From positions 38,379,063-38,443,062 of the forward strand of contig CM060181.1 of assembly GCA_030549775.1 (NCBI GenBank): a stretch of 64,000 nucleotides of DNA, given 5' to 3'. The DNA is from Tamarix chinensis. Taxonomy: Eukaryota; Streptophyta; Magnoliopsida; Caryophyllales; Tamaricaceae. Below the pieces are notes generated by a model. It saw only the letters and a list, made by a program, of their open reading frames with translations, was not told the DNA's origin and ran no database searches. The translations under genes and the position numbers were made by a program. Positions 11,727-23,615 of this stretch are shown here, one piece after another; position 1 is the first letter of the stretch, and every line of letters begins with the position of its first letter.

Positions 11727-12388
11727 TGAAGTGGAAGATCATTAACAAACAATCTTCTACAAACCAGGAACTTTTCTTTTGGTTCACATGTTGCAAAAGT
11801 CTTCGCAAGATCACTTGAAATTCGACTTGATTATGTTGAACTCAATAGCTTCGGTGGGTTTGGGTGTTGATCTAATCTAAGATCAATTACCTTCAATAGA
11901 GAAATCTCCTTTTTCTATAAAGAACACTCTACAATACTCCAAGACTCACCCTTAAAGAAGAAGAGAAGAAGAAGACCGTACACTGTCTTTGTGTCAATCT
12001 CAAAACTCAAATTATGTTCATGTTATTCATTCCTTCAACTTACAAGATATATATATATATATATACGTGTACGCATGCAGGCCTTTTTTTAATAAGCCCA
12101 CAACCTCTAAATACGTAATACATTGAATTAACATATGTAATCAAAATTTATGTCTTGTAGCCTGTCTTCCATGCAATTTTGTAATCCTTATAATGCCATT
12201 ATTTTGTACATCAAAAATCTTTACTAGCTTGATCTTCTTGCAAATATATATAATACCGGCAAGAGTTTCTTAATAAAGCATTAGAAGTATTAGGACTTTC
12301 AAGAACAATGGGTTCCATCTTTAAGTATGTTAATTCTTGTTCTTCATCCTTAGAAGAGTAAGATTGAGCCTGAGAGGCTCCTGCTTCA
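11727..12388 (-). repeat. 3' LTR of the nested Ty3 element
   Basis: TGAAGTGGAAG to GCTTCA, 662 bp. It matches 17341-18126 closely but lacks about 120 bp present there after AATAAGCC. It includes an (AT)n run at 12048-12064. Confidence 0.85.
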
Positions 12389-12400
12389 TTCTCCCCTTAT
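12389..12400 (-). promoter_or_regulatory. Polypurine tract of the nested Ty3 element
   Basis: The minus-strand reading ATAAGGGGAGAA directly abuts the 3' LTR, as expected for the plus-strand primer of reverse transcription. Confidence 0.8.
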
Positions 12401-13400
12401 AAAGAAGAATTTGTCCTCAAATTAGTATCACTATAGTATAAAGATAAATCACTAATGTTGAAAGTCCTAGAAAATCCTCCATAGTGTTCAAGTAATTCTA
12501 GTTCATATACGTTGTTTCCAAATTTTCTTAATATTTCAAATGGCCCGTCAGCTTTTGGCATTAGTTTGTTTTTTCTTAGGTTTGGAAATCTTCTTTTTCT
12601 TAAATGTAACCATAACAAATCTCCTGGTGAAAATACTTGTTGAATTCGAGTTTTGTTTGCTTGAGTTTGGTATTCGGCATTAGATTTTTCTGTTGTTTTT
12701 AATTTGTTCATGAAGTTTTTTAAAAAATTCGATTCTTTTTTTGGCATCATAATTCTTAGTGTCTCCTCTTTTTAACAACATATTAATGGGTAAACGAGGA
12801 TTAGCCCCATAGATAACTTCAAAAGGACTCAAATGAGTTGTACTAGAAGGACTCCTATTATAAGCAAATTTAGCATGGGCAAGTTTTATATCCCAATTCT
12901 TAGTACTTTTATTGACTGATCCTCATAGTAAAGTTCCTAAAGTTCTATTAGTTACTTCAGTTTGACCATCCTTCTGTAGATGATGAGAATTACTAAACAA
13001 CAACTTAGTTTCTAACATATGTCAAAGTGTCTTCCAGATGTAGCTCAAGAATATCACATCTCTATTCGACACTATACTTTTAGAAACTCCATGTAATCTT
13101 ACTATCTCTTGGAAATTTAAATTTGCGACATGAGTTGCATTATTAGCTTTATTATAAGATATGAAATGTGCTATTTTAGAGAACCAATCTACTACCATTA
13201 TAATAGAATCTTTTCCCCTTTGTGTCCTTGGTAAGCCCAAGATGAAATCCATACTTACACTTTCCCAAGTTTAATGAGGAACTAGTAAAGGAGTATACAA
13301 ATCTTTATGGAAGAAACTTTTACTCTTCTGGCAAATCACACATCTTCCAATAATAGTTTATACTAATTTTATCATTCATGGCTGGTAGAAGTTTTCTTGT
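12397..13400 (-). pseudogene. Integrase of the nested Ty3 element
   Basis: The C-terminal part is an open frame of 117 codons at 12397-12750. It reads FSPGDLLWLHLRKRRFPNLR, then LMPKADGPFEILRKFG, then FNISDLSLYY, typical of plant Ty3 integrase C-termini. The catalytic core is at 13022-13252 ([17 protein letters not shown], then [11 protein letters not shown] with the first acidic residue, then EIVRLHG, then SNRDV with the second). The stretch between is frameshifted. The polypeptide would insert cDNA into the nuclear genome; this copy is broken. Confidence 0.85.
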
Positions 13401-13649
13401 AATATTTCCATGGTTTTAAGAACGCCAAAATGATTAGCTATACCTTCCTCTTGCACTTCCTTAACTAGTAAGTCACATACACTAGAATGAGGTATATACA
13501 ACTTATTAAATTTGAAAAGAAATTCATCTTGTAGCACATAATTACCACAAATATTATTATTTTTACATGCATTACAGATGTCAACAAAATACTCATCTTT
13601 AGCATATAATTCATGTTTCTAAACTTCTTATGATGGCATAGAATTCTTT

Positions 13650-14560
13650 ATCAAATGTTGAATAATTCAATTTTTCCCCATTTAATTTTTCATTAAAGAA
13701 TGTAATGTCCCGTTTTTCTTGTGAGAGTTCACCACCTATCCATACCCCACTCGCATCGCACATAACCTAAAATAATTTATCAAAGTCATGTAAAGATGAT
13801 ATTGATGCATTACATAGCTTGTTTCTTCAAATTTTGGAAGGCTTTAGTTGTATCCTTACTCTAATTAAGTTCACCCTTCTTCATGAGTTGTGTTATTGGT
13901 GCGGCCATAGTTAAAAACTTACCAAACCATAAAAACTCCTCACCTTATGAATATCTTTAGGTATTAGCCAATCTTTAATAGCTTTAATCTTTGTCGAATC
14001 CACTTTAATACCTTCACTGCTCATAGTATATCCAAGAAAAACAATACTCGAAAGTATAAAATCACATTTCTCCATGTTTTCATAGAGTTTAGTTTCCTTT
14101 GGTTTATCAAATAACTTCCTTAAATGAATAAGATGATCATGCTAATTTCTGTTGTACACAAGTACATTGTCTAAGTACACCACAACGAAACTTCCAAAAA
14201 AAGGTCGAAGAACTTCATTCATTAGTCTCATAAATAAACTAGATGCATTATATAAACCAAAAGGCATCTCAGTCTATTCATGAAGGCCCTATTCTGTTTT
14301 GAATGCTCCCTTCTCTTATTCTCATTTGATGTTATCCGCTCCTTAGATCAATTTTAGATAATACTTGCACTTCACATAACTCATCTAACATGTCATCTAA
14401 TCTTGACATAGGAAATCTATATTTGATAGTTATATTGTTCACAACTCTTGAGTCAATACACATGCACCGTGTACCATCCTTTTTAGGAACAAGTAATGTA
14501 GGCACACAATATGGACTCATACTTTCCCTCACATACCCTTTTTCCTATGAGTTCTTGTGT
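13650..14560 (-). pseudogene. Reverse transcriptase and RNase H region of the nested Ty3 element
   Basis: The open stretch 14332-14532 reads [19 protein letters not shown], then [14 protein letters not shown], then [10 protein letters not shown], the N-terminal finger and palm of Ty3 reverse transcriptase, including the LSKIDL motif with its catalytic aspartate. Downstream toward 13650 similarity continues (for example the FAKFCSY-type region near 13900-14200) but stops break it. The spacing to protease (14915) and integrase (13250) is that of a normal Ty3 pol. Confidence 0.8.
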
Positions 14561-14914
14561 TTGTTTTTCTAATTCCTTAGCTTCCTCCTGATTACATCGA
14601 TATGAAAGTTGATTAGGTAAAGACACATTAGGCATTAAATATGGCATGTTCTATTCATCTCTTAGGTGGCAATCCAGGTGGTAAGTCATCAGGAAAAACA
14701 TCATGATACTCATTAATAAGTTCATTTAATTGAGGATTATTGTTATTTTTCTCCCCGTGTACGGATTCCTTTATAATCATAGCATAACGACTTTCTTCTT
14801 TAATACATTTGACAATAGCCTTTTCATGTAAGAATAAACTCTTTTTATTCTCAAATATATTCTCATCATCACATTTAGGAGGCTTAAGTTTATGCTTCTT
14901 TTTATCCTTCTCAA

Positions 14915-15268
14915 CTAGATATTCATTAATAAACCATTATGAATAGTATTTCTATCATATTGCCATGGCCTACCTGATAAGATTTCACATACATCCATGG
15001 GTGAAATATCGCATAGCACATCATCATGGTAATTACCAATTCGAAATGAGATTAGGGTTTGTTTTGTTACCTTGACTCCCTTGTTCTTGTTTAACCATTG
15101 AAGAGAATAAGGCTTTGGATGTGGTGTAGTCTTCAATCCCAAATTCTTTACCATTATCTCGTTAGCTACGTTCGTATAAGATCCACTATCGATGATAACT
15201 CGACAAACTATATCTTCCACTCTTCCTTTAGTCTTGAGCATCTTTTTCTCATTGATTAGGTTGCTCAC
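14915..15268 (-). pseudogene. Retroviral-type aspartic protease domain
   Basis: The open frame of 117 codons reads CRVIIDSGSYTNVAN, with the catalytic DSG triplet, and ends with ILSGRPWQYDRNTIHNGL, the conserved segment leading from protease to reverse transcriptase in plant Ty3 pol. The domain itself looks unbroken, but it is separated from gag and RT by stops. It would cut the Gag-Pol polyprotein. Confidence 0.85.
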
Positions 15269-15269
15269 T

Positions 15270-16352
15270 AGCTTGGACTAGAATTATTCTTTCCAAGACA
15301 TAACAAGCATTTTCTTCCTCCTCTGATTCACTATAAATTTCCTTAATAGGCTCAAATTCAGGATCCTTTTCACAAGTCTCCATAGCTTCGATTTCTTGTA
15401 TGGACAATACTTTTTGATTGGGACATTCGCAAGCAAAATGTCCAAATCCTCAGCATTTGAAACATTGTCTTGTAGTGACTTCATTGGCTTTATTCTTGCC
15501 TTTCTCCTCTCTAGTTGTTCCTAGCTTTTTATCAATACTTGTAGAAGTTGAAGTACCCACTCCATACTTTGTAGCTTGAGTACTACTTTGTAGATGAAGT
15601 ACTTTGCTTGCTATTAGGCTTAGTGGACTTAATTTGTTTTTCAAATTTCAAGGATAGCTTAATCATGTCATTCAGAGAATCATATAAACAAGTCTCAACT
15701 TTTTCTCGAATCATTATGTTAAGGCCGCCTAGAAATCTAACATATGTTTGTTCCTTTTTCTCATGGATATCACATATGAGTGCTAATATTTCAAACTCTC
15801 TAACATAGTTTTCAACACTTAGAAGTCCTTGTCTAAGAGTAGTCAATCTAATGTAATTATCTTGCTCATGCTCTTCAGGTATAAATTTCTTCCTTAGATG
15901 CTTCTTAAGTTTATCCCAATATTTGATATTTTATTTTCCTTCCGTTCTCTAGACCTTTTCAAATTATCATGCCATATCCTAGCAAAATTTTTAAACTTAA
16001 GAATAGCTAGTTTACATTTTTACTTATCATGGTAATTTTTGAAATCAAATATAGCCTCTACCTCATGTAACCACTCAAGAAATAAATGAACATCAAGCTT
16101 ACCATCAAAATCAGGAAGATCAAGTTTAATGCCTTTATCTTCTTTTTTATGATGCTCTGGTTGATGGTCATGGAACTTTTGGTTACTTCTACTTCCTATT
16201 GACTCTTCATCATGGTCTACTCGTGAGTTTAGATATCTTCCCCTTACTGGATTGGTTGATTTTATGGCACTCCCCATTCGATCTCCGTAGAACTTCCTTT
16301 GTTGTCGGATATTTTGGACCCATTTTTGTTCAGCAAATCTAGATTCTAACAT
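15270..16352 (-). pseudogene. gag of the nested Ty3 element
   Basis: The start is at 16352. The first open part (16020-16352) ends in LDLPDFDGKLDVHLFLEWLHEVE, the conserved entry to the retrotransposon gag domain. The segment 15583-15846 covers the later gag domain (LRQGLLSVENYVREFEIL). Near 15430-15485 a nucleocapsid zinc knuckle reads CFKC, then a stop, then GFGHFACEC, so the CCHC ligands survive around a nonsense codon. Three frames are needed to read it all. Confidence 0.85.
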
Positions 16353-17320
16353 TTATAATTGTGTTTGTATTATAGGAATTTGCCTAAGTTGAGCATTAGT
16401 AGCATCTAGAGTAGTTGAGAGTTTTTGAATAGCTTCAAAAATTTTTTGAAAATTTGGTTCCCCCTCCATGGTTTGATTACCACTACAATAAACCACACTC
16501 GAGTTCCACCTAGAGTTTTAGTTGATAAGACAGAATCAACTTAATGTCACCCTCTAGTTCTTGTTCGATTTTTACACAAAATTTTGATTCCAATGAATCG
16601 AACACACAATAAACAATCATATATACTAATCACACAAGAAAATGAGTCCAATTGACACTTATCTTGCTAAGTTCTTGATATAGAATTCAGCAAGTTTATG
16701 AAAATACAATTTGAAAACCTTCACAAAATTTTATACATGTATTTGAATGTTTCAAGTGTAATTTTATGCATGGAAAGACAACATTTCAGTTTGCACTAAT
16801 TCTACTCAATGGTGAAACACTATATTCTAACACAAAACTTACATACAACTAAAGACAAACGAAAAACACACACACACATTACTTATTTCACTCAATATCG
16901 ACACATACACACTATATTCTACCACTAAATTTTGATCACCACACGTGATCAACAAGCATATGATACACATTAAACAAGCAAACTTTCATGTAAAAACTAA
17001 ATGTTATAAATGCTAAAAAAAGACACACCACGCGCACAAAAATCTTGAAATCATTTGACCAAAAATTTTCTTATCTTTGGGTTGATTCTCCTTTACACTT
17101 TCCTTCAAGAGACTTTTAAGATTCATGCAACACTACCCTATTTCATGCAAAGACCATGTAAACACATGCAGATTCTATCAAGATTCAAAAGACATTCATC
17201 AAGATTCAGAGAATTCAATCAAGAAGAATTAACAATCTTACTAGAACTTCAATGGTGATATTTGTTGTTATCGATATCTTGTGTTGAAGTTGCATATGTG
17301 ATGTCGACCCCAAATAGACA
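16353..17320 (-). other. 5' leader of the nested Ty3 element
   Basis: About 970 bp lies between the PBS and the gag start. It includes CA-rich stretches (16865-16880) but no coding. Confidence 0.6.
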
Positions 17321-17332
17321 GCTTTGATACCA
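17321..17332 (-). promoter_or_regulatory. Primer-binding site of the nested Ty3 element
   Basis: The minus-strand reading TGGTATCAAAGC is complementary to the 3' end of initiator tRNA-Met with one change from the usual plant PBS. It lies eight bases inside the 5' LTR. Confidence 0.85.
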
Positions 17333-17340
17333 AAATTTTA

Positions 17341-17737
17341 TGCGGAAGATCATCAATAAACAATCCTCTACAAACCAGGAACTTTTCTTTTGGTTCACAC
17401 GTTGCAAAAGTCTTCACAAGATCACTTGAAATTCAACTTGATTATGTGGAACTCAATAGCTTCGATGTGTTTTGGTGTTGATCTAATCCAAGATCAATTA
17501 CCTTCTATAGAGAAATCACCTATCTCTCTAAAGAACAATTTACAACTCTCCAAGACTCACCCTTGAAGAAGAAGATCATATACTCTCTCTTTATGTCGAT
17601 TTCAAAACTCAAATTATGTTCATGTTATTCATTCCTTCAACGTACGAGATACATATATACATGTACGCATGCAGGCCTTTTATTAATAAGCCTACATAAC
17701 CGGCCTTATTACCAAAAGTTAACCCCATGCACTATAC

Positions 17738-17775
<38 letters not shown>

Positions 17776-18126
17776 ATTACAATGACAATTTACAAGCATC
17801 GCAAAGTGTACAATAAAATAACAAAGCTACACAACCTCTAAATATGTAATACATTAAATTAACATATGTAATAAAACTTTATGTTTTGTAGCCTTGTCTT
17901 CCATGCAACTTTGTAATCCTTGTAATACCATTGTCTTGTACATCAAAGATCTTTAATAGCTTGATCTTCTTGCAAACATATATAATACCTGCAAGAGTTA
18001 CTTAATAAAGTTTTAGAAGCATTAGAATTTTCAAGAACAATGGGTTCCATATCTAAGTATGCTAATTCTTGTTCTTCATCCTTACAAGAGTAAGATTGAG
18101 ATTGAGCTTGAGATGCTCCTATATCA
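17341..18126 (-). repeat. 5' LTR of the nested Ty3 element
   Basis: TGCGGAAGATC to ATATCA, 786 bp. It contains about 120 bp absent from the other LTR (from CTACATAACCGGCC through a (TA)n run at about 17743-17772 to AAAGCTAC). Scattered base differences from the other LTR show the insertion is not recent. Confidence 0.85.
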
Positions 18127-18207
18127 TGTTTGCTCATAAATTGAAGCTTTCATCTTTCCGACGTGAAAATAAGCCAATATTCAAAGTCTTGTTATCTTCA
18201 TGTGTCA
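18127..18207 (-). repeat. LTR 2 of the tandem element, right part
   Basis: It resumes after the Ty3 insertion with the second TGTTT and ends at GTGTCA, followed by a polypurine tract (TTCTTCCCTTG on plus). It aligns with 10225-10314. Confidence 0.7.
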
Positions 18208-18801
18208 TTCTTCCCTTGTTGAGAATAATTTGTCCCCAAATCTACTTGCAATAACCTTTGACCTTCCAGGGTAATTCATATCCTTAAATTCCTTCATTAA
18301 TTCTTTAACATAAAATGCCTTGACTTAAAATTTCATGAAGCCATCACCTTTAAACTTCGAGTTGATAAAAAATTTTAGGGCCTTTCTGAGTAACAATTCC
18401 TTTAGCAAAATGTCTGGAAAGATATTGCAATCATTTTTTTAAAAAAATTCCAACTTTAGTTTTTTGGTGTAGTTCTCCCTTGTTTTAAATGTTTCACGGC
18501 CAAAGCATGAGAAACGCCATTCTCTTCACTATTATCATCTGTTTCATGTTACTTCAAATGTTCATCTATCTTTTCACAATCTTCGTTATTGTTGATGATC
18601 TAGTTATTCTTGTTACACTGGTAGCCACATTCTTTACAACTAATCTGTAATCCCTTGATGTCCTTGTCGAATATCTTGATTTAGCTTTATGTTTAATTGT
18701 AGACAATCACCTAACATCATGAATACTTGTTAAAAACTATCCATTGTTGAATCAACTAGCCATTTTGTATCATTGAAGTTCTTCAAAATTAATTTTATAA
18801 G
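18208..18801 (-). mobile_element. Short interior 2 of the tandem LTR element
   Basis: 594 bp, a diverged copy of 10315-10944. The opening TTCTTCCCTTGTTGAGAATAATTTGTCC resembles the same position of the nested Ty3 element (TTCTCCCCTTATAAAGAAGAATTTGTCC), suggesting the small element is a deletion derivative of a related Ty3 family. Confidence 0.55.
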
Positions 18802-19554
18802 TGTAAGAAGCATTGGTTTGGTGGATGGACAGATTTGTGGTTGTACTATGATTTTATGTGAGGGACAATTAGATGATGAGTAGAATGGTAATGATGAAAC
18901 ACAATTTTTCAAACTAGTTTTGAAAAGCCTCACAAAGAAGACTCTCAAATGATCTCTTATGAAAACTAACTAGTTACTCTTAATTAACTCACATAGAATT
19001 AATAAAGAGAGTTTTTTAATTTATCATTCACAAAAGAGGCAAACTCACAAGGAGAAGGAAGTTTTTATATCAGAAATTTACATGTCATATGTTCACCCCT
19101 TCAACCAACCTCCTCACTAATAAGATGAACTAAATTTATATGATAGACTAACACATATTCAAATTGGATGTTCTAGATAACAAATTCTAACAAACTCTAA
19201 ATAAGATAAAACAACATCTAACAACCTAATTCAAGGATAAAAACATGTATAACAACCTATCCTGAATAGCTAAGCGGCTAAAACTTATTTAAAAGCTAAA
19301 CCAACCCGTAATTAAAGGTAAACATGCCAAATCTTATCTGTTTCGTGCGTAAATATTTAGTTTTACTATCATGCAACGAAACAAACATAACTTTGTGTAG
19401 AAAACTTGAAATTGATATCATAACCTGTAAAAATTAATAAAATTTTTAATGATATACATATTGTAGGGTAAATATGTTTGCTTATATATTGAAGATTTTT
19501 TCTTCCCAATGTAAGAATAAATCAATCTTCAAAGTCTTGCTATGCTTCTACATC
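18802..19554 (-). repeat. LTR 3 of the tandem element
   Basis: TGTAAGAAGCATTGGTTTGG to CATCA, 753 bp, matching LTR 1 with small deletions. The flanking five-base strings ATGCG (9446-9450) and ATGTA (19555-19559) match at only three positions, so a target duplication for the whole array is uncertain. Confidence 0.65.
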
Positions 19555-20916
19555 AATGTATCTAATGAGCTTTCTTTGGGTGTGAGCTTCCACAGCCTAT
19601 TTCCGATATTCTGTCATATATGGTGTGTTGCTCCTTGAACTACGCGTTCTCAAGAATATACTTTGTAACAGGTTATTCATTAGTGAATCACACTTATGAT
19701 TTGTTAATATCAATTTCTCAGGGACCCAACATATATGATAATATATAGTATCTTGCTAGAAGATAGTATATAGTGTGTTGATGGAAAATTTCCTTTTCCT
19801 AATTATGTGTGTAAGCCTATATATATGGTTCTAATATTATGTTATTAAGATAATTTAAATGTATTGATTGTTGAGGGATAAACCATTTCTCCCTGTTTAT
19901 CTTCTAATTTCTCTCCCCTCCCCTCATAGTCTCCCTTCTCCATTACCCTACATAAGAGTGAGTTGAGTCCTTCCATTGAAAGTGCGTCAAGGATGGTATT
20001 AAAGCCAATGAAATAGATCCCACCTAAATCACAGTACCATTTAATAAGGAGAGCTCAAACTCAAATTTTAATGCTCCGAAATTGCTTTCAAAATTAATGA
20101 CCGGCCCCACATATCAACAAAAACTTTTTCAGCATGTTTTATCCCCATTCATGGTTTTAAAGAAACTTCTTAGGAGGTCACATATCATCGGATAACTTGA
20201 ACCCAAACATGCTTAGTTATAGAGTCTACAGTGATGGGTTTTTGATAATGAAGAACGCTTTGTTGATATAAGTAGTCAACTGTTTTTTAGCCATAGCAAC
20301 CAAATATCATTTATCTTGGGATATTACACAAATAACCTCCGATTGGATGACTTAACGGACAAGGGGTTATTTGCTCATTGTGGAGGTTACTTTTGGCTTA
20401 GACATCCTTGTTGAGATCTAGATGCTACACTATTCGAGATCCTACATTTTGATTTTGAGGCATTCTTACGTAGACCGAGTTTGAGGCTGCCTCAGTACAA
20501 AACCTGTTTTGAGAACTAGATGTGACACACTAAATGCGCATGAATCTTGTTGCTTCTCCAATAACTAATATTTTATGAAGTATTTGTTACATTCATGATT
20601 TTATGTCAAGAATTTTTTTATGCATCAAGCAACATAATGAGGTTCTTTTATTCCATTATCTAGAAATATATCTTCATAGTCAATTAATACTTTATAATAC
20701 AGAGGAAAATATTGATTTCGATTATCATATTGGATTTTTAAAATGGACGTGTGGAAGCATACTTTTGCTTTGTATGATCAGGTAATTAACGTGCTATATG
20801 ATAAGTTGCGTCTCTGCTTGTCCAATCTTAAGATGTGGCAACCTCTTTTTGCATTAATATGGAGCGGTTGTTTTCTTTCATGATGATAAGAACCGTCTTA
20901 TTCTTCATGTATGCAG
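19555..20916. other. Non-coding, upstream of the COMM-like exons
   Basis: No upstream exon of the following gene is recognisable and there are no clear repeats. The stretch may be intron or intergenic. Confidence 0.4.
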
Positions 20917-21738
20917 TTACAAGACTACACTAAAAGCCCTTCTGGAGAATCCGAAGTTAAGTTTCAGCTCTCAAGGGTTACTCTGGAACCTATGCTCAGA
21001 TCGATGGGCTACATCAGTGACCAGCTGTCGACCCCAGCAAATAGGGTTGCTGTTATCAATTTAAAGGCATGCCTACCTGCATTTGATACACCTTTTTTCG
21101 TTTTCCATTTTTCTAGTTTGGTATTCAATTTCTCTCTGATATTGCAATTCATTGTTTCAGCTCCAAGACACAGAGACCGTTTCTGGAGAGTCGGAGGTTA
21201 AATTTCAGGTTTCCAGAGATACACTGGGGGCCATGCTGAGATCCATGGCCTACATTAGAGAGCAGCTATCGAATGCTGTAAGTATTTTGTTTTCTCTCGG
21301 ACAATGACTCCGTCTTATTTTTCTAGTATGGTCGTAATAACTTTATAACATTTATGTTTTAAAAAGACTAATATAGCATGGTTGTTAGCATTCGATGAAG
21401 GCTCATGAAACTCCAAGAATCTTGTCGATTTTGGCTGCTCTATTTGAAAGATTCTTGCTGTCATTTCTGTTGATAGTCATTTGCAAACCTTCTCTATTCC
21501 TTCACTGCGCCTTTGATGATTTGATGGCTAATCGGCTTATAGTTTGATGCTTCACTCTACATATTGAACATCACCATTATTGCCGGATCATGACAAGTAC
21601 AAATTATCTAGGAATTAGATCAAAGAACAATTGTGATTTTCATATTTAAGCATTAATTTAGTATTTGGTGATGATAAACTCTATATATTGCAGGTTGAGC
21701 CTCTCCCAGATCCTCCTTCCAAGAAGCCGAGGAGCTAA
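20917..21738 (+). CDS. 3' end of a COMM-domain-like gene, with a duplicated exon
   Basis: Three exons in a single consistent phase can be read. Exon A is 20917-21066 (acceptor TATGCAG, 50 codons), exon B 21161-21277 (acceptor GTTTCAG, donor GTAAGT, 39 codons) and exon C 21694-21738 (acceptor ATTGCAG, ends PSKKPRS and stop). Exon A would use a GC donor (AAAG then GCATGC). Exon A opens [20 protein letters not shown] and exon B opens [19 protein letters not shown]; both go on to LRSMxYIxxQLS, so they are tandem duplicates. The end of exon A (NRVAVINLK) followed by exon B fits the C-terminal COMM domain, a protein-interaction module. The earlier exons are not found in the window, so this may be a gene with very large introns, or a truncated copy. 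The COMM assignment is by remembered pattern only. Confidence 0.55.
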
Positions 21739-23229
21739 GTTTTGATAAGCTAATGATAGGAAAAGGCATCCGACTTGATTTCAGTTGTGAATGCAGTTTG
21801 ATTGATAGCATTCCACTTTCTCATGCCATTCACTCTCTGACTGAATCATGAACTAGATTTGTTAGTGTATAATGGTTGGAGCAGTTGGCTTATGCTATAA
21901 TTTGACGCAACTTCTCTTTCTTAGGTTTTGTAATGTTTACATATTTGTACATGTAATGTAGTCACAGTTGAAAATGATGAATTCTTGTATTTATCCACGA
22001 TCAATTTAAAACGCAAGCCTTTTTCAAGCAAACTAACAACCTAACAACAAACATGTCGATTTTCATTTGCATTCTGATTGGAGGTAATATTGAACGCTCC
22101 TTAACAGTAAACTTGAGCTTGGTGGAGGGGGGTGTTGAATCAAATCATTTGCTTTGATGCATTCCATATGAAAACTTTTATTTTCATTCACTATTTTTAT
22201 CAGTCTTAAAATTTTAGGGTAATTAAGTTGAAGGGTAACACTTTAGTATATGTTTGCCAGACATTAATACTCTTGTGTTTTTATTCTTTTATATTAACTT
22301 AGGTTAAGTTAATATTATCTAAATATTATTTTAAAATATTCACATATAGTTTAGTATCTAGGTAATTTTTTTTTATCTTCACTTTAATCTAAGTTTAGGC
22401 TAAATCAAATGGAGACTTAAGTATTGTTATAAACTTAATCAGATTATCATTTGTTTTCTCTTAAAGATGTCATCATCGAACGACCAAATTATAGTGCTTA
22501 GGGAACTCCTATATAGGATTTGATTTTCTTCTTTTTAACCTCCAAACAACTAAAATGCTTATATTGATGAACTGTAACACAATAAATTTAATTTTTTTAA
22601 AATTAAAATATCTTTAATTAGGATATTTTGAAATTAAAAATATTATACTATATTTTTTTATATAAATAGAAGCCTATATTAATATACTTATGGCTTAAAA
22701 AATAATTTATAATTTTTTTTCACCAATTATTTAGGTTGATCTTTTATCCTAATTCTATCAATATGTTGCCCCAATTCTACTAATTTCTTACCCCCATGTT
22801 ACTAATATTTTATCATTATTATGTTCATTTCCTTCCTAGTTCAACTAATCTTTTACTATTATTATGTTAATTTTTTACCCTAATCTACTAACGCTTCACT
22901 AATATTTTATTTTTCACCCCAATTTTACAAATTTTTTTACCTCAATTATGCCAATATTTCACCATAAAATTTATTACTAATATTTCATTATTATCATATT
23001 ATACATAGTTTTTACCATTATTATTTTTCATTGTTATGTACGTTGTTACCATCATTCTATTAAAATTTACTACTAAAATTTGACATTATTTTTATTATTT
23101 TTCACCGTTATTATACATATATTTCTATTTATACAGTAAAATATTAGAATATATATATATATAAACTAAAAATAATTTAGCTATAAAAATATATAAAAAT
23201 GCCGACATAGGACTAGTGACATAATGTTG
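21739..23229. other. Intergenic, AT-rich
   Basis: It begins with the presumed 3' UTR of the COMM-like gene. From 22560 to 23160 the sequence is extremely AT-rich, with loosely repeated TTACCCCAATTCTACTAAT-like words. No gene. Confidence 0.5.
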
Positions 23230-23615
23230 CACTTATCGCTAGAAAAAGTATTAAGAGAGATAGAAGTACGCAGCTACGAACTATTTTCTTAGACGTATGA
23301 AACTACTTGGTTTTTTATGCAAATTATTTATCCATACAACTACAAGATAACACCATTTATCATATGAAATTACTTGATTATATGCAACTACTTACTTCAT
23401 TATACAAAACTATACTTAATTTATTACACTATTTTACTAAGATGCATTCCCTATAAGGTACAATAAATCAAGTATAATTTTGTTTAATAAAAATAAATAG
23501 TTTTATATTATTAAGTAGGTTCATAGTTATAAGAACAAATAATTTCTTGTAAAGAAATAAGTAGTTTCGTAGCTGAGTACTCCTACTTCACTCAATAATT
23601 TCTCCATCGTTGGCG
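23230..23615. mobile_element. Foldback (long inverted repeat) element
   Basis: The left arm ATTAAGAGAGATAGAAGTACGCAGCTACGAA (from 23250) pairs with the reverse complement of the right arm ending CGTAGCTGAGTACTCCTACTTCACTCAAT (to about 23597). The pairing extends outward to about 23230 and 23615. The interior repeats words like AAACTACTTGG and CATATGAAATTACTTG. No target duplication is clear. It is likely a MITE or foldback DNA element. Confidence 0.6.

Larger units (their letters stand above)
11727..18126 (-). mobile_element. Ty3/gypsy retrotransposon with both LTRs, nested
   Basis: The element has LTRs at 11727-12388 and 17341-18126, a PPT next to the left LTR and a PBS next to the right LTR, so it runs right to left. 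Target duplication TGTTT flanks it at 11722-11726 and 18127-18131; removing the element and one copy rejoins the interrupted LTR 2. The order on the minus strand is gag, protease, reverse transcriptase, RNase H region, integrase. Every part carries stops or frameshifts, so it is no longer autonomous. I saw no chromodomain after the integrase C-terminus. Confidence 0.9.
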
